DNA from: Ruegeria sp. SCSIO 43209
GTDB lineage: Bacteria > Pseudomonadota > Alphaproteobacteria > Rhodobacterales > Rhodobacteraceae
Length of the DNA: 64,000 nucleotides
Assembly (NCBI RefSeq): GCF_019904295.1
Contig: NZ_CP065359.1
Span: forward strand, 248,001 to 312,000
Direction: 5' to 3'
Part shown: positions 16,676 to 26,501 of the stretch, one piece after another
How positions within the stretch are numbered: the first letter of the stretch is position 1
How the letters are laid out: the number at the start of each line of letters is the position of its first letter
Program-made: the position numbers and the translations under genes
The notes under the pieces: generated by a model
The model's input: the letters and a program-made list of their open reading frames with translations, nothing else
The model's database searches: none
What the model was told of the DNA's origin: nothing

Positions 16676-18250
16676 ATGTTCATTTTTCGATCTATTGTGG
16701 TTTCCGCCACGCTGGCTACAGCTTCGGTCTGTGCCCTGCCAGTTTTGGCCGAAACCGACCAGCCCAATATCCTTGTCATCATGGCCGACGATGTCGGCTG
16801 GGCCAGTCTGGGCAGCTATCATCAGGGTGTGAAAAGTATCAAAACCCCCAACCTTGACCAGCTTGCTGCGGATGGTATGCGCCTTACGGACTACTATGCA
16901 CAGCCAAGCTGCACCGCAGGGCGATCTGCCTTTATCACCGGACAATTGCCTGTTCGGACGGGGATGCACACAGTCGGGCTGCCCGGAGATCCGGAAAAAG
17001 GTCTGAATGAAAAAGACCCTACTCTGGCCAACATCCTTAAATCTCTAGGCTACACCACCGGGCAATTTGGCAAAAATCACTTGGGCGATATGAACAAGTT
17101 TCTGCCAATTGTGAAAGGTTTCGATGAATATTGGGGCTGGCTCTACCACCTGAATGCGATGGAATACACCTCTGACCCCGATTGGCCCAAAGATCAGAAA
17201 TTCAACGACACATTTGGCCCACGGAACATCATCCACGCTTATGCCACGGATACAATTGATGAAACCGTAGATCCACGCTGGGGGCTGGTTGGAAAGCAGC
17301 GTATAATAGACGATGGCCCAGCTCCGCCCGAACGGCAAAAAACGCTCGACGATGAGGTGACGGCCCATACTCTGGACTTCATCAACCGCGCGGTCGATAG
17401 CGACACGCCCTTCTTTGTCTGGATGGCCCCGGCCCGAGCGCATGTCTGGACACATTTGAGCCCCGAATACGAGGCGATGCTGGGCGACGGGCGCGGTTTG
17501 CAGGATGTCGTAATGAAAGAGCTTGACGACAACGTGGGCAAGGTCATGGCCCGTCTGGACGAACTTGGCATCTCGGACAACACTATTGTAGTCTTCACCT
17601 CGGATAACGGCCCCGAAACCATGACTTGGCCTGACGGTGGAACAACACCGTTCCGAGGCGAAAAAGGTACGACATGGGAAGGCGGCTTCCGCGTTCCTGC
17701 TATCATTCGCTGGCCCGGAAGAGTTTCCGCCGGGACCGTAAGCAACGGTATTTTTGCTGGTCTTGACTGGATGCCTACCCTCGTCGCCGCCGCCGGAGGA
17801 CCTGACGATCTGCCTGGATCACTACTGAAGGGCTATGAGGGCTATCAGGTGCATCTGGATGGTTACAACCAACTGCCTTTCCTGACTGGTAAAGGTGAGA
17901 GCAACCGGGACGAGATTATCTACTATGAAGGTCCGGACCTGCAAGCGGTACGCCATGGTGATTGGAAAGCACATTTCACGATACAAACCGAAGGATGGGC
18001 AGCTCCAAAAGAGGAACTGAACGCGCCCCTGCTGTTCAACCTGCGCCGCGATCCCTATGAAAAGGCAGCTGAGGAATCGGGGATGTATACCCGTTGGATG
18101 GGCAACAAAATGTGGGCCTTTGGCCCTGCTGCCAAAATCGTCCAAAACCACCTGTCTACCTTCAAGGACTATCCTCCGCGGGGGTCGGACATAACCAACC
18201 AGGGCCATGTCGAAGAGCAGATATCGACCGAAGGTGGGATGTCGCAGTAG
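16676..18250 (+). CDS. Arylsulfatase (secreted)
   Basis: 524-residue type I sulfatase that would hydrolyse sulfate esters in the periplasm. It has a signal peptide ending around VLAETDQP. Calcium-binding aspartates lie in MADDVGW (D38, D39), and the formylglycine signature CTAGR (C79) fits the CxAxR variant of CxPSR. Further conserved stretches are GKNHLGD, TSDNGP and FRGEKGTTWEGG. Activation needs a formylglycine-generating enzyme, which is not in this window. The divergent LysR pseudogene and the convergent SDR/LysR pair may form its functional neighbourhood. It lies in the same family as the sulfatase at 42821, but the two are clearly diverged. Confidence 0.9.
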   Translation: MFIFRSIVVSATLATASVCALPVLAETDQPNILVIMADDVGWASLGSYHQGVKSIKTPNLDQLAADGMRLTDYYAQPSCTAGRSAFITGQLPVRTGMHTVGLPGDPEKGLNEKDPTLANILKSLGYTTGQFGKNHLGDMNKFLPIVKGFDEYWGWLYHLNAMEYTSDPDWPKDQKFNDTFGPRNIIHAYATDTIDETVDPRWGLVGKQRIIDDGPAPPERQKTLDDEVTAHTLDFINRAVDSDTPFFVWMAPARAHVWTHLSPEYEAMLGDGRGLQDVVMKELDDNVGKVMARLDELGISDNTIVVFTSDNGPETMTWPDGGTTPFRGEKGTTWEGGFRVPAIIRWPGRVSAGTVSNGIFAGLDWMPTLVAAAGGPDDLPGSLLKGYEGYQVHLDGYNQLPFLTGKGESNRDEIIYYEGPDLQAVRHGDWKAHFTIQTEGWAAPKEELNAPLLFNLRRDPYEKAAEESGMYTRWMGNKMWAFGPAAKIVQNHLSTFKDYPPRGSDITNQGHVEEQISTEGGMSQ

Positions 18251-18343
18251 AAATCAAACCTCGGGGGGCATCACCTGTTGCCTCCCGATCTGTGTCAAGG
18301 ATTTCATCGAGGGCCGCGAAAATCACGCTTCACCGCCTCTTTG

Positions 18344-19093
18344 CTATCGCACTGCCCGGTTCATCCCGCCGTCGGACAGTATACTCTGACCGTTGATATA
18401 CCGGGCTGCATCGCTGGCGAGAAACACGCAAGCCTGCCCAATTTCTTCGAACGTTGCGGGCCGCTGAGCGGGGATTTCCCGGCGTGCCTGTTCGGACAGG
18501 TTCACGTTTTCGCAGAACCCCGGCAGCAGGTTGTTCATGCGAATGTTGTGCCGTGCATATCGGTCCCCGTAAAGCTTTGAGAAACTATGCAATGCTCCAC
18601 GCAGCATGCTCATGGGATAGGGCGCACGTGGCTCGATTGTGTTCATGGATGAGATATTTACGAATGCACCTCCGCCTTGTTCGATCAGAATGGGCGTGAC
18701 GATACGGGCGATCTTGACGACATTTAGCACATACATGTCCAGACTTTCGTGCCATAACTCGTCGCTGAGTTCCAATAGCGGTCCGTCAAAGTCAGGATCG
18801 AAACCGACGGTTTTGATGGCTTCAGGCACCGTTCCACCGTGACCCATATTACTGACGATTGCATCAATCCGTCCATATTTGCTCATGGTGTCGTCGACCA
18901 TCGCTTGCAAATCATCGACATCTAATACAGAGCCGCGACGGCCAATGCCCTCAAGTTCCTCCGCCAATTCAACCGAGCGGTTGGACGGAGACATAAGCGA
19001 AACCTTATAGCCGGCTTTCGCCATTTCAATGGCACAACCCCGGCCAATTCCCTGTCCTGTACCTGTCATCAAAGCAACTTTGGTATCGGGCAT
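18344..19093 (-). CDS. SDR-family oxidoreductase, atypical active site
   Basis: 249-residue short-chain dehydrogenase with the NAD(P)-binding TGTGQGIG motif (10-17), SNMGHGG in place of NNAG, and catalytic Ser in VNISSM (148-149). The catalytic segment reads YPMSM (Y159), so the lysine of YxxxK is methionine. The following LRGALHSFSKLYGDRYA stretch and the C-terminal INGQSILSDGG are ordinary SDR features. Start 19093 is chosen for its AAAGGA ribosome binding site; the frame is open to 19117. It is divergent from a LysR gene and may process the alcohol released by the sulfatase (inference). Confidence 0.85.
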   Translation of the reverse strand: MPDTKVALMTGTGQGIGRGCAIEMAKAGYKVSLMSPSNRSVELAEELEGIGRRGSVLDVDDLQAMVDDTMSKYGRIDAIVSNMGHGGTVPEAIKTVGFDPDFDGPLLELSDELWHESLDMYVLNVVKIARIVTPILIEQGGGAFVNISSMNTIEPRAPYPMSMLRGALHSFSKLYGDRYARHNIRMNNLLPGFCENVNLSEQARREIPAQRPATFEEIGQACVFLASDAARYINGQSILSDGGMNRAVR

Positions 19094-19211
19094 GGTATGT
19101 CCTTTCTTGGGGCGCACAGTGTGTGAGGTTTATTGATCTGTGGTCAGTGTAACTGCCGGGAACAAAGCAGACCTATCGAGTTTTTGGGGCAATGCTGTTA
19201 GGTTTTCTCAC

Positions 19212-20090
19212 ATGCCGGAGAACCTTAGACATCTACGTGCCCTTCAGGCCTTTGATGAAACCGCAACCCACTCCAGCCTGACCAAGGCAGCGGATGTTCT
19301 GAACGTCACCCACGGGGCGATCAGTCGGCAAATTAAGCTGCTGGAACTGCATCTTGGCGTAACGCTTTTTCATCGCCGCCCAAATGGGGTTGAACTGACC
19401 AGTGCCGGGGAGCTTCTGCATCAATCGACGCGCGGGGCATTTTCGGCGTTGCAACTGGGCGTGATGGAGGTGAAGCGGCTGCATCACCGCCAGTCGATTA
19501 CGGTGTCGTTGTCAACATCGCTGGCGCTTAAATGGCTTGTCCCGTTGCTCAGTTCATTTCAGCAAGAACATCCGGGTATCGCGTTGCTGCTGGACACAAA
19601 TGATCGATTTGCGGATTTTGATGCGTCTGAGGTCGATGTCGCCCTGCGGTTCGGGGAACCCGGTTGGGACGGGCTCTATCATGAGCAGATAAGACAAGAG
19701 GACCTGATTGTTGTAGCAGCGCCATCCCTTGTTGGTAAAACCCGACTGCCGATGCCCGCCGAGAATGTGGCTGATCTTCCACTCTTGCATGATGCCTACA
19801 ACGTCGGATGGGAAAGCTGGGCTGCGCAGGTCGGGCTGGGCGCTGACCGGATCAATTCGCAGAGCATCAAGTACGTGGACAGCGCGGTTCTGTTGGAGGC
19901 TGCGATTGACGGGCAAGGTGTAGCGTTGGCAAGACATCTCTTGGCGGAGAGGGATTTGGAACTTGGTCGCTTGATCCGCCTCGATGAAAGCCGGGTTCGA
20001 TTGGATCGGGGGCTCTACTTCGTCTGCCGCCCCGGCGATCAGGAACGGGTCACCGTGAGAATTTTCAGGAAATGGCTTATGTCGATTTAA
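19212..20090 (+). CDS. LysR-type transcriptional regulator (GcvA-like)
   Basis: 292-residue LysR regulator with an N-terminal winged helix (LRALQAFDETATHSSLTKAADVLNVTHGAISRQIK) and a periplasmic-binding-protein-like effector domain. The helix-turn-helix style and length resemble the GcvA/AmpR branch. ATG 19212 is preferred because PENLRHLRALQAF begins the family pattern; an earlier in-frame start exists at 19140. It is divergent from the SDR gene with a 118-bp gap and presumably controls it. Confidence 0.88.
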   Translation: MPENLRHLRALQAFDETATHSSLTKAADVLNVTHGAISRQIKLLELHLGVTLFHRRPNGVELTSAGELLHQSTRGAFSALQLGVMEVKRLHHRQSITVSLSTSLALKWLVPLLSSFQQEHPGIALLLDTNDRFADFDASEVDVALRFGEPGWDGLYHEQIRQEDLIVVAAPSLVGKTRLPMPAENVADLPLLHDAYNVGWESWAAQVGLGADRINSQSIKYVDSAVLLEAAIDGQGVALARHLLAERDLELGRLIRLDESRVRLDRGLYFVCRPGDQERVTVRIFRKWLMSI

Positions 20091-20326
20091 TCTTTTGCCT
20101 TGCTTGCAAATCCGCGAGAGCGATCAACAGACTACGTTTTTCAGAATGCCGCAATGCCCCGTGCTGCGGACACTTGTAACCAAGACCAGATATGGATTGT
20201 ACGCTGTTCATGCTCATAGAGGCATGAAAATCACCACCCTTTATTGACTCATACTGCACCTGCACAATAACAGGGGCCGGTCCGGGCGCATGGGGTGTCT
20301 GGCACGTTTCCCGATGGAGTATCCAA

Positions 20327-21901
20327 ATGTCTGACCTGCGTGAAACCGCGACGACGTCCAAGGCGTGGCCGTTTGAAGAGGCGCGGCGGTTGCTCAAACG
20401 GTATAAGCAGGGCGCTCCGGAGAAGGGATATGTGCTGTTTGAGACGGGCTATGGCCCCTCAGGTCTGCCGCATATCGGCACCTTTGGTGAGGTCGCGCGG
20501 ACCACGATGGTCAAGCGCGCGTTTGAGGCGCTGTCGGATATCCCGACCAAGCTGATCTGTTTCTCTGACGATCTGGATGGGATGCGGAAAGTGCCCAGCA
20601 ATGTGCCGAACCCCGAGGCGCTGAAGGATTATCTGCAATGTCCGCTGACCTCGGTGCCGGACCCGTTTGGTGAATATGACAGCTTTGGTGAGCATAACAA
20701 TGCGATGCTGCGCCGGTTCCTCGATACTTTCGGGTTCGAGTATGAGTTCTATTCGGCGCGTGAGTTTTACCGCTCGGGCCAGTTCGACGAGATCCTGAAG
20801 CGCGCCGTTGAGAAGTATGACGACGTGATGGCCATCATGCTGAAAAGCCTGCGCGAAGAACGTCAGCAGACCTACTCGATCTTCCTGCCGATCCATCCCG
20901 AGACCGGGCGGGTTCTGTATGTGCCGATGAAGAAGGTTTGCGCCGATACCTACACTGTCACCTTCGATGACGAGGATGGCAAGGAATGGACGCTGCCCGT
21001 GACTGGCGGCAATGTGAAGCTGCAGTGGAAGCCTGATTTTGGCGCGCGCTGGGCCGCTTTGGGCGTTGATTTCGAAATGTATGGCAAGGAACATGCCACC
21101 AACGAGAAGATCTATGACGCGATCTGCCGGGCTTTGGGAGGTCGTGCGCCTGAGCATTTCTCGTATGAACTGTTCCTCGATGAGAACGGCCAGAAGATTT
21201 CGAAGTCGTCGGGCAATGGTGTTTCGATCGATGAATGGCTGACCTATGCGCCCACCGAGTCGCTGGCCTATTTCATGTATCAAAAGCCCAAGACCGCGAA
21301 GCGGATGCATTTCGATGTGATCCCAAAGGCGTATGATGAATATCATCAACAGTTGCGGGCCTATCCGGGACAGGACCTGAAGGCTCAGCTGAATAATCCC
21401 GTCTGGCATATCCATGGTGGCGACGTTCCGGTATCCACCCTGATGGTTCCGTTTGCGATGCTGTTGAACCTGGCGTCCGTGTCTGGGGCCGAGGACAAGG
21501 AGGCGCTGTGGGGCTTTATCCGCCGTTATGCGCCCGAGGCCACTGCGGAGACCCATCCCGATTTGGATCAGGCGGCGGGCTTTGCAGTGAGGTACTTCAA
21601 CGATTTCGTCAAGCCGACGCGCCAGCATCGCGCGCCGACGGATCAGGAGCGTGAGGCGCTGGAAGCATTGAGGGCGGCCTTGGAAGCCTATGACGGGCCG
21701 ATGGAAGACGAGGCACTGCAATCGGTGGTCTATTCCATCGGGCGTGAGCGGTTCGATCCGATGCGCGGCTGGTTCACGGCACTTTACGAGGTGCTGCTGG
21801 GGGCTTCGCAAGGGCCTCGGTTTGGTGGGTTCATCGCGCTTTATGGCGTGCCAGAGACGATTGCTCTGATCGACAAGGCGCTGGCCGGGGAATTGGCCTG
21901 A
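20327..21901 (+). CDS. lysK: Lysyl-tRNA synthetase, class I
   Basis: 524-residue class I LysRS, the archaeal-type enzyme also used by many alphaproteobacteria in place of class II LysS. The HIGH-type motif is [11 protein letters not shown] near residue 43, the KMSKS motif is KISKSSGNG near residue 287, and an alpha-helix-cage anticodon-binding domain follows. It charges tRNA(Lys) with lysine. No riboswitch or T-box structure is evident in the 236-bp upstream gap. Confidence 0.95.
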   Translation: MSDLRETATTSKAWPFEEARRLLKRYKQGAPEKGYVLFETGYGPSGLPHIGTFGEVARTTMVKRAFEALSDIPTKLICFSDDLDGMRKVPSNVPNPEALKDYLQCPLTSVPDPFGEYDSFGEHNNAMLRRFLDTFGFEYEFYSAREFYRSGQFDEILKRAVEKYDDVMAIMLKSLREERQQTYSIFLPIHPETGRVLYVPMKKVCADTYTVTFDDEDGKEWTLPVTGGNVKLQWKPDFGARWAALGVDFEMYGKEHATNEKIYDAICRALGGRAPEHFSYELFLDENGQKISKSSGNGVSIDEWLTYAPTESLAYFMYQKPKTAKRMHFDVIPKAYDEYHQQLRAYPGQDLKAQLNNPVWHIHGGDVPVSTLMVPFAMLLNLASVSGAEDKEALWGFIRRYAPEATAETHPDLDQAAGFAVRYFNDFVKPTRQHRAPTDQEREALEALRAALEAYDGPMEDEALQSVVYSIGRERFDPMRGWFTALYEVLLGASQGPRFGGFIALYGVPETIALIDKALAGELA

Positions 21902-21949
21902 TTTGACCTGATCCAGTGTGGGGCTACCCTTGCATCAGGAGGTGGCCCC

Positions 21950-22351
21950 ATGCGTCGACTATTGCTTGCTGTATCCCTGAGTGCCGGACTGGCATCCGGA
22001 GTTTTTGCTCAGAGTGACGAGATTGAGGCCAATATCTCGGCGCAGATACAGGCCTTCAAGGCGGATGACTTTGCCACCGCCTTCACCTTTGCCAGCCCCA
22101 ATATCCAGCGGCTGTTCGGCGATCCCGAGAATTTCGGGATCATGGTGCGCCGTGGCTATCCTATGGTCTGGCGGCCTGCGGATGTGAGGTTTCTGGAGTT
22201 GCGCGAGATTAGCGGAGCCCTGTGGCAGAAGGTCATGATCACTGATGGTGACGGACGCGTGCATTTGCTGGACTACCAGATGATCCGGCAGGAAAACGGC
22301 TGGAAGATCAACGGTGTACAGTTGCTGGGCAACTCCGACCCGGCGGCCTGA
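21950..22351 (+). CDS. Secreted DUF4864 protein
   Basis: 133-residue protein with a clean signal peptide (MRRLLLAVSLSAGLASGVFAQ) and a compact alpha+beta domain of the DUF4864 (NTF2-like) type: IQAFKADDFATAFTFASPNIQRLFG, then MVRRGYPMVWRP and a C-terminal GWKINGVQLL. Exported to the periplasm; function unknown. An AGGAGG ribosome binding site lies just upstream (21939-21944). It follows lysK by 48 bp and may be cotranscribed. Confidence 0.85.
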   Translation: MRRLLLAVSLSAGLASGVFAQSDEIEANISAQIQAFKADDFATAFTFASPNIQRLFGDPENFGIMVRRGYPMVWRPADVRFLELREISGALWQKVMITDGDGRVHLLDYQMIRQENGWKINGVQLLGNSDPAA

Positions 22352-22357
22352 GGCAAC

Positions 22358-22374
22358 ACCACCGTCACGGTGGT
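22358..22374. terminator. Hairpin after the DUF4864 gene
   Basis: Perfect palindromic hairpin ACCACCGT-C-ACGGTGGT 6 bp after the stop codon. There is no T-run behind it, so this may be a transcript-stabilising or weak terminator structure. Confidence 0.4.
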
Positions 22375-22487
22375 AAGAGCCGCGATTAATCCCTTTTCGA
22401 TACTCAGACCCATGCGCTTGGGCTCAGGGCCCGGGCGGTTTCGGGTTTTGGCGCGCGTGCTTGGCGCGATTGGGAAAGGGATTTTAC

Positions 22488-24773
22488 ATGAACAAGGCAA
22501 TCACCGACGGCATCGTGTTCATGCCGCCCGCCTATGCGGCTGGTCTTGGGGTCTGGTCCAGTGGCGACGGCACGCCGGGCTCTCCGACCTATGAGGGGTC
22601 GGGCACGGGGGTGTTCGTTCCGGCGGATGCGGATTTCGCTGGCTGTCTGGAAATTTATAAGACGGCAGAACCGCAGCGACTGCGGTATATGGGGCAAACG
22701 CCTTTGTTGCCGGGCTGCTATCTGCAGATCAAGGCGCGGGTGAAGGCGATCAGCGGGCCGCTGCCCGAGGTGCGGATCGCCGGCTGGGCCGGAGGAGCCG
22801 GAGATGCGCATGTGGACGGATTGGCGGAGCAGGGTCCGGCGGTGCAGCTGACCGGCTATGGCACCGTGCATGAGGTGACGGCCATCGTGGGCACAGGCCT
22901 GCGGCCCGGCGTGGACATGCCCTGGGGCAATGCGGTGCTTTATGGCCATTTTGGATTGGATATCGAAGGCACCAACGGTGCGGTGGTGCGGGTGGATGAT
23001 ATCGAGATCACCGATGTGACCTCGGTCTTCCTGCGCGATTTGATTGGTCTGGTCGACGTGCGTGATTTTGGGGCAGTCGGGGATGGTGTCACCGATGACT
23101 CGGCAGCGTTTGAGGCAGCGGATCAGGCAGCGAATGGGCGCAAGGTTTATATTCCGCGAGGAGTGTTCCGGCTGGAAGAGAACACCAACATGGCGTCCGA
23201 GGTCTCGTTTGACGGGACCGTCACGATGCCGGTCGACAAGATGCTGCTGCTGACCAAGAATTTCGATCTGCCGACCTATATCACCGCCTTTGGTGACGAG
23301 ATGCTGGCGTTCAAGAAGGCGTTTCAGGCTCTGCTGAACAGCTCGGACCATGAATCACTGGATCTGGGCGGGCGCAAGATCGCGGTGACCGAGCCCATCG
23401 ATATGGCAGCGGCTGTGCCGAACCGGACGGGCTATGCCACCCGTCGCGTGGTGCGCAACGGGCAGTTTGACGTCAAAAGCAGCTCGACCTGGGATACCGA
23501 GACCTTCACCTCGATCGCGACCTACAGCCCGTCTGATCCTGATACGCTGACCAACGTGGCCAATGTGGCGAATATACCGGTGGGTTCGCTGGTCACCGGC
23601 AGCGGGGTCGGGCGTGAGGTTTATGTGCGGTCGAAAAACGAAAGCACCGGTGAAATCACGCTGAGTGCGCCGACTTATGATGCCGCAGGGACGCAGACCT
23701 TCACCTTCACATCGTTCAAGTACCTGCTAGATTTCAGCGGTTTCAGTGCGCTGCAGAAGTTCAACATGGAAGGGATCGAGTTCCAGTGTAACGGTCGGTG
23801 CAGCGCGATCCGGTTGTCTCCGGGCGGGAACACTTTTGTACTGAAAGACTGTTTCATCAGTCGCCCGAAGGACCGGGGTATCACATCAATCGGGCGCGGA
23901 TGTCAGGGGATGCTGATCGATGGCTGTCAGTTCCTATCGACCGAGGAAAGTCTGGACGTGCCGGACCGAAGCTCAATCGCGCTGAACGCCAATGCCAACG
24001 ACGTCAAGCTGCGCCACAACCGGGCCACGCGGTTCCATCATTTCGCGGTGCTAAGTGGGGACAACAATCTGGTGCTGGGCAACCACTTCTTCCAGGGCGA
24101 CAACGTCGCGAACGGGGTGCGCAACGCTGGGTTGGTGATCATCGGCGGCTATAACAGTTCGTCCATCGCCGAGAACTATGTCGATAACTGTTTTATCGAA
24201 TGGACCAACGAGCACGATGCCAACCCGGATTATTTCACCAGCTTCTCGTTCAGCGCGCTGAGCATCACGGATAACATCTTTTATGCCAGCGATGTTGCCC
24301 CCTGGTTCAGCTATCTGGTGATCCGCCCCCATGGCACGGGGCATTTCTTGAACGGGCTGACCGTCACCGGCAACAAGTTCCGCGTCAACAACGTGCGGAT
24401 CGACCGAGTGGACCGGGTCGATACCAGTTTTGCCGATCTTGATCCGGAAAGGCACAAGAGGGTGTGTTTCGAGAACAATACGTTCCACGGCATCGATACG
24501 CCTTGCGCCAATCCATTGCGGCTGCAGCACACGCAAAGCTCACCGTCATCAGCCTGGACCGTCAGTTCGCAGGGCCAATTGCCGTTCGGGGGCAGGGCGC
24601 GCGGGTGTGATGCGGTTGTTGCCCTGGGAAGCCTCAGGACATCGTTGAATGCGGTGCGCTATACCGCGCCATATGTCGAGTTGCGACAGGGATCGGGCCA
24701 GAGCGATATCCGCCTGCGCTGGTCCGAAAGCTTGCGTGGTGCGGTTTCGACCATTCTGCGGATTGATACCTGA
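22488..24773 (+). CDS. Large right-handed beta-helix protein (pectate-lyase-3/GH28-like)
   Basis: 761-residue protein. Residues about 1-190 form an unidentified beta-rich N-terminal domain. A pectate_lyase_3-type start follows, VRDFGAVGDGVTDDSAAFEAA, then a long parallel beta-helix with Asn-rich turns (LRHNRATRFHHFAVLSGDNNLVLGNHFFQG). This architecture is shared by GH28-related enzymes and phage tailspikes. No signal peptide is visible, so it could be exported by a non-Sec route or be phage- or gene-transfer-agent-derived. Start 22488 is chosen for AAAGGG upstream; the frame is open to 22461. Substrate unknown; a polysaccharide is likely. Confidence 0.8.
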   Translation: MNKAITDGIVFMPPAYAAGLGVWSSGDGTPGSPTYEGSGTGVFVPADADFAGCLEIYKTAEPQRLRYMGQTPLLPGCYLQIKARVKAISGPLPEVRIAGWAGGAGDAHVDGLAEQGPAVQLTGYGTVHEVTAIVGTGLRPGVDMPWGNAVLYGHFGLDIEGTNGAVVRVDDIEITDVTSVFLRDLIGLVDVRDFGAVGDGVTDDSAAFEAADQAANGRKVYIPRGVFRLEENTNMASEVSFDGTVTMPVDKMLLLTKNFDLPTYITAFGDEMLAFKKAFQALLNSSDHESLDLGGRKIAVTEPIDMAAAVPNRTGYATRRVVRNGQFDVKSSSTWDTETFTSIATYSPSDPDTLTNVANVANIPVGSLVTGSGVGREVYVRSKNESTGEITLSAPTYDAAGTQTFTFTSFKYLLDFSGFSALQKFNMEGIEFQCNGRCSAIRLSPGGNTFVLKDCFISRPKDRGITSIGRGCQGMLIDGCQFLSTEESLDVPDRSSIALNANANDVKLRHNRATRFHHFAVLSGDNNLVLGNHFFQGDNVANGVRNAGLVIIGGYNSSSIAENYVDNCFIEWTNEHDANPDYFTSFSFSALSITDNIFYASDVAPWFSYLVIRPHGTGHFLNGLTVTGNKFRVNNVRIDRVDRVDTSFADLDPERHKRVCFENNTFHGIDTPCANPLRLQHTQSSPSSAWTVSSQGQLPFGGRARGCDAVVALGSLRTSLNAVRYTAPYVELRQGSGQSDIRLRWSESLRGAVSTILRIDT

Positions 24774-24782
24774 TTGATGCGG

Positions 24783-24808
24783 TGGGCCGCCTGAATGTAG
24801 GCGGCCCA
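24783..24808. terminator. Bidirectional terminator
   Basis: Inverted repeat TGGGCCGCC / GGCGGCCCA (24783-24791 and 24800-24808) with an 8-nt loop and a following TCTTTAAT, in the 38-bp gap between the convergent beta-helix and outer-membrane-type genes. It probably serves both. Confidence 0.75.
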
Positions 24809-24811
24809 TCT

Positions 24812-25474
24812 TTAATAGCTGCGCCACAATCCAAATTTGATCCCGATGTTATCATCAGCCGAATTGCGCTCGGCACCCAGAATCCAGGTGAGTCTGCCCG
24901 TCTTTGGGCGATACATCAGCGAAGGTCGCACCCTCCAGTACCATGGTCGGTCCGAAACATAAGAAGTTTCGATCTGCAGGAGCGGGTCAAACCGTCGACC
25001 CGAGGACAGACCGGCCGTGAAATCCAATTTGCGGATCACTGCCTCATGGGTGCGGTTTTCGAGCGCTGCGTCGACATTGATCCATCCACCTCCCAATCCG
25101 GTTTGAATGCTTTTGCCGTATGAAAGTGTTGCTTTGTACATTGCCCAACTACTGTACTGGCGATGGTGCGCGCCAACGCCGAACTCGGCCGCCAGACGCC
25201 CTGCTGACCCCATGTCTGCAACCGGCACGCGTGCAAAGACCAGCGCGTGCCCATACAAATCCTGATGCTCCTCGGCATCCAGTCCGATCGTGAGTTTCGG
25301 CCGCAATCCCCACTCGGTATAAAGCGAGGATTTGTACTTGTAGACGTCTTCCTCTTTGAAAGCGGTCACAGATAACGCGGTGAAGCTTGACCCCTTCTCG
25401 CGGAGCCACGCACCGGACCATGCCGGAGTGCACACCATAAAAAGCAGCGGAATGACGAGAACCAGACGAGCCAT
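24812..25474 (-). CDS. Putative outer-membrane beta-barrel protein
   Basis: 220-residue exported protein with signal peptide MARLVLVIPLLFMVCTPAWS. The mature part is rich in alternating aromatic/polar strands (YKSSLYTEWGLRPKLTIGLDAE, WYWRVRPSLMYRP) and ends in LWRSY, an aromatic C-terminus typical of barrels inserted by BamA. No domain name recognised. In-frame starts upstream (25495, 25555) are possible, but 25474 places the signal peptide at the N-terminus. Confidence 0.7.
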   Translation of the reverse strand: MARLVLVIPLLFMVCTPAWSGAWLREKGSSFTALSVTAFKEEDVYKYKSSLYTEWGLRPKLTIGLDAEEHQDLYGHALVFARVPVADMGSAGRLAAEFGVGAHHRQYSSWAMYKATLSYGKSIQTGLGGGWINVDAALENRTHEAVIRKLDFTAGLSSGRRFDPLLQIETSYVSDRPWYWRVRPSLMYRPKTGRLTWILGAERNSADDNIGIKFGLWRSY

Positions 25475-25629
25475 GGGGGCAGCATCGGCAGACATGGTTA
25501 ACGGATGGTTAGTTTCTTGTTCATCTTCGAGAAAGATTTTTTGATCCAAAAACATTGTCTATGTGCAGGAAAAGGGTGGCGTTTTCAAAAGCTGTGCTAG
25601 GCTCGGGTCAGCTATAAAGGAGGAGCCTT

Positions 25630-25956
25630 ATGCCGCAGATTTCCAAAACCAACAGCTATCAGACTGTCATCACCACCTTCGAGATGACCCCCGGAACCTG
25701 CCAGGACCTTCTTGAGGCGCTGACCGATGCTTATGCCGAGTTCATTTCGAAACAGCCGGGTTTCATTTCAGCCGGATTGCATGTGAATGATGCCCAGACG
25801 CGGATTGCCAATTATTCACAATGGGAGCGCCGCGAGGATTTCCTGGCGATGTTGCGCACACCGGAAATGCGAGAGCGGAATCGCAGGGTTAACGAGCTGT
25901 GCAAGAGCTTTGAACCCGTGATGTACGACGTCGCCGAGACATTCGGTGAGACCTGA
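25630..25956 (+). CDS. Antibiotic biosynthesis monooxygenase (ABM) domain protein
   Basis: 108-residue dimeric alpha+beta-barrel protein of the ABM type. Family features are the QPGFISAGLHVNDAQTRIANYSQWERREDF core and a second strand-helix unit. Such small proteins include quinol monooxygenases and heme-degrading enzymes, but many are uncharacterised. An AGGAGG ribosome binding site lies just upstream (25618-25623). It is followed 65 bp later by a Usp gene. Confidence 0.8.
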   Translation: MPQISKTNSYQTVITTFEMTPGTCQDLLEALTDAYAEFISKQPGFISAGLHVNDAQTRIANYSQWERREDFLAMLRTPEMRERNRRVNELCKSFEPVMYDVAETFGET

Positions 25957-26021
25957 TCTGAGTCAATGCACGGCCACCACCGGTCGCGCAGTATAGCGGC
26001 ACAACTACGGAGGCGCGAGCC

Positions 26022-26429
26022 ATGTATCATAACATTCTTGTTCCCATTTCCTTTGATGCCGAACGGGACAGCTCGGCAGCGTTGAAGCTGGCAGAACTAC
26101 TGTCGACGCCCGAGGCTGCGGTTACGCTGCTGCATGTGGTAGAGCACATTCCGGATTATGCGATCTCGTACATGCCTGCCGAGTATCTGTCCGAAGCCCG
26201 CAAGGCCATTCAGACCGAGCTTGATGCTCTGGCGGCGCGCGTCCCGAATGCGAAGGGGCTGGTGGTTGAAGGCCATTCCGGGCGAACGATTCTGGACTGG
26301 GCCGAAGTGAATAAGCCCGACCTGATCATCCTGGCTTCGCACCGCCCGGGGATGCAGGACCTGTTGTTGGGTTCAACCGCGACCCATGTGGTGCGCCACG
26401 CCAAATGTGCCGTGCATGTGGTGCGATAA
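26022..26429 (+). CDS. Universal stress protein
   Basis: 135-residue single Usp domain. The N-terminus YHNILVPISFD and the C-terminal ATP-binding motif SHRPGMQDLLLGSTATHVVRHAKCAVHVV (G-x2-D/G-x9-G-S-T) are typical of the ATP-binding UspFG group. Cytoplasmic, usually induced by starvation, oxygen limitation or membrane stress. The ribosome binding site GGAGGCG lies 8 bp upstream of the ATG. Confidence 0.9.
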   Translation: MYHNILVPISFDAERDSSAALKLAELLSTPEAAVTLLHVVEHIPDYAISYMPAEYLSEARKAIQTELDALAARVPNAKGLVVEGHSGRTILDWAEVNKPDLIILASHRPGMQDLLLGSTATHVVRHAKCAVHVVR

Positions 26430-26501
26430 GGTCGAGCTTTTTCCAAGCCGACCCCGATTGCGGCCATGGCTTTGCCACATACCGCGTGTAAGACCTATGG
26501 C

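Noticed and set aside
20091..20326. Riboswitch or T-box upstream of lysK
   Set aside because: No T-box or lysine-riboswitch features could be recognised by eye in the 236-bp gap.
20459..21811. 450-codon open frame antisense to lysK
   Set aside because: Exact antisense to a well-conserved synthetase; Arg/Leu/Gln-rich shadow composition.
22404..23351. 315-codon open frame antisense to the beta-helix gene
   Set aside because: Shadow frame; the plus-strand protein has clear domain signatures.
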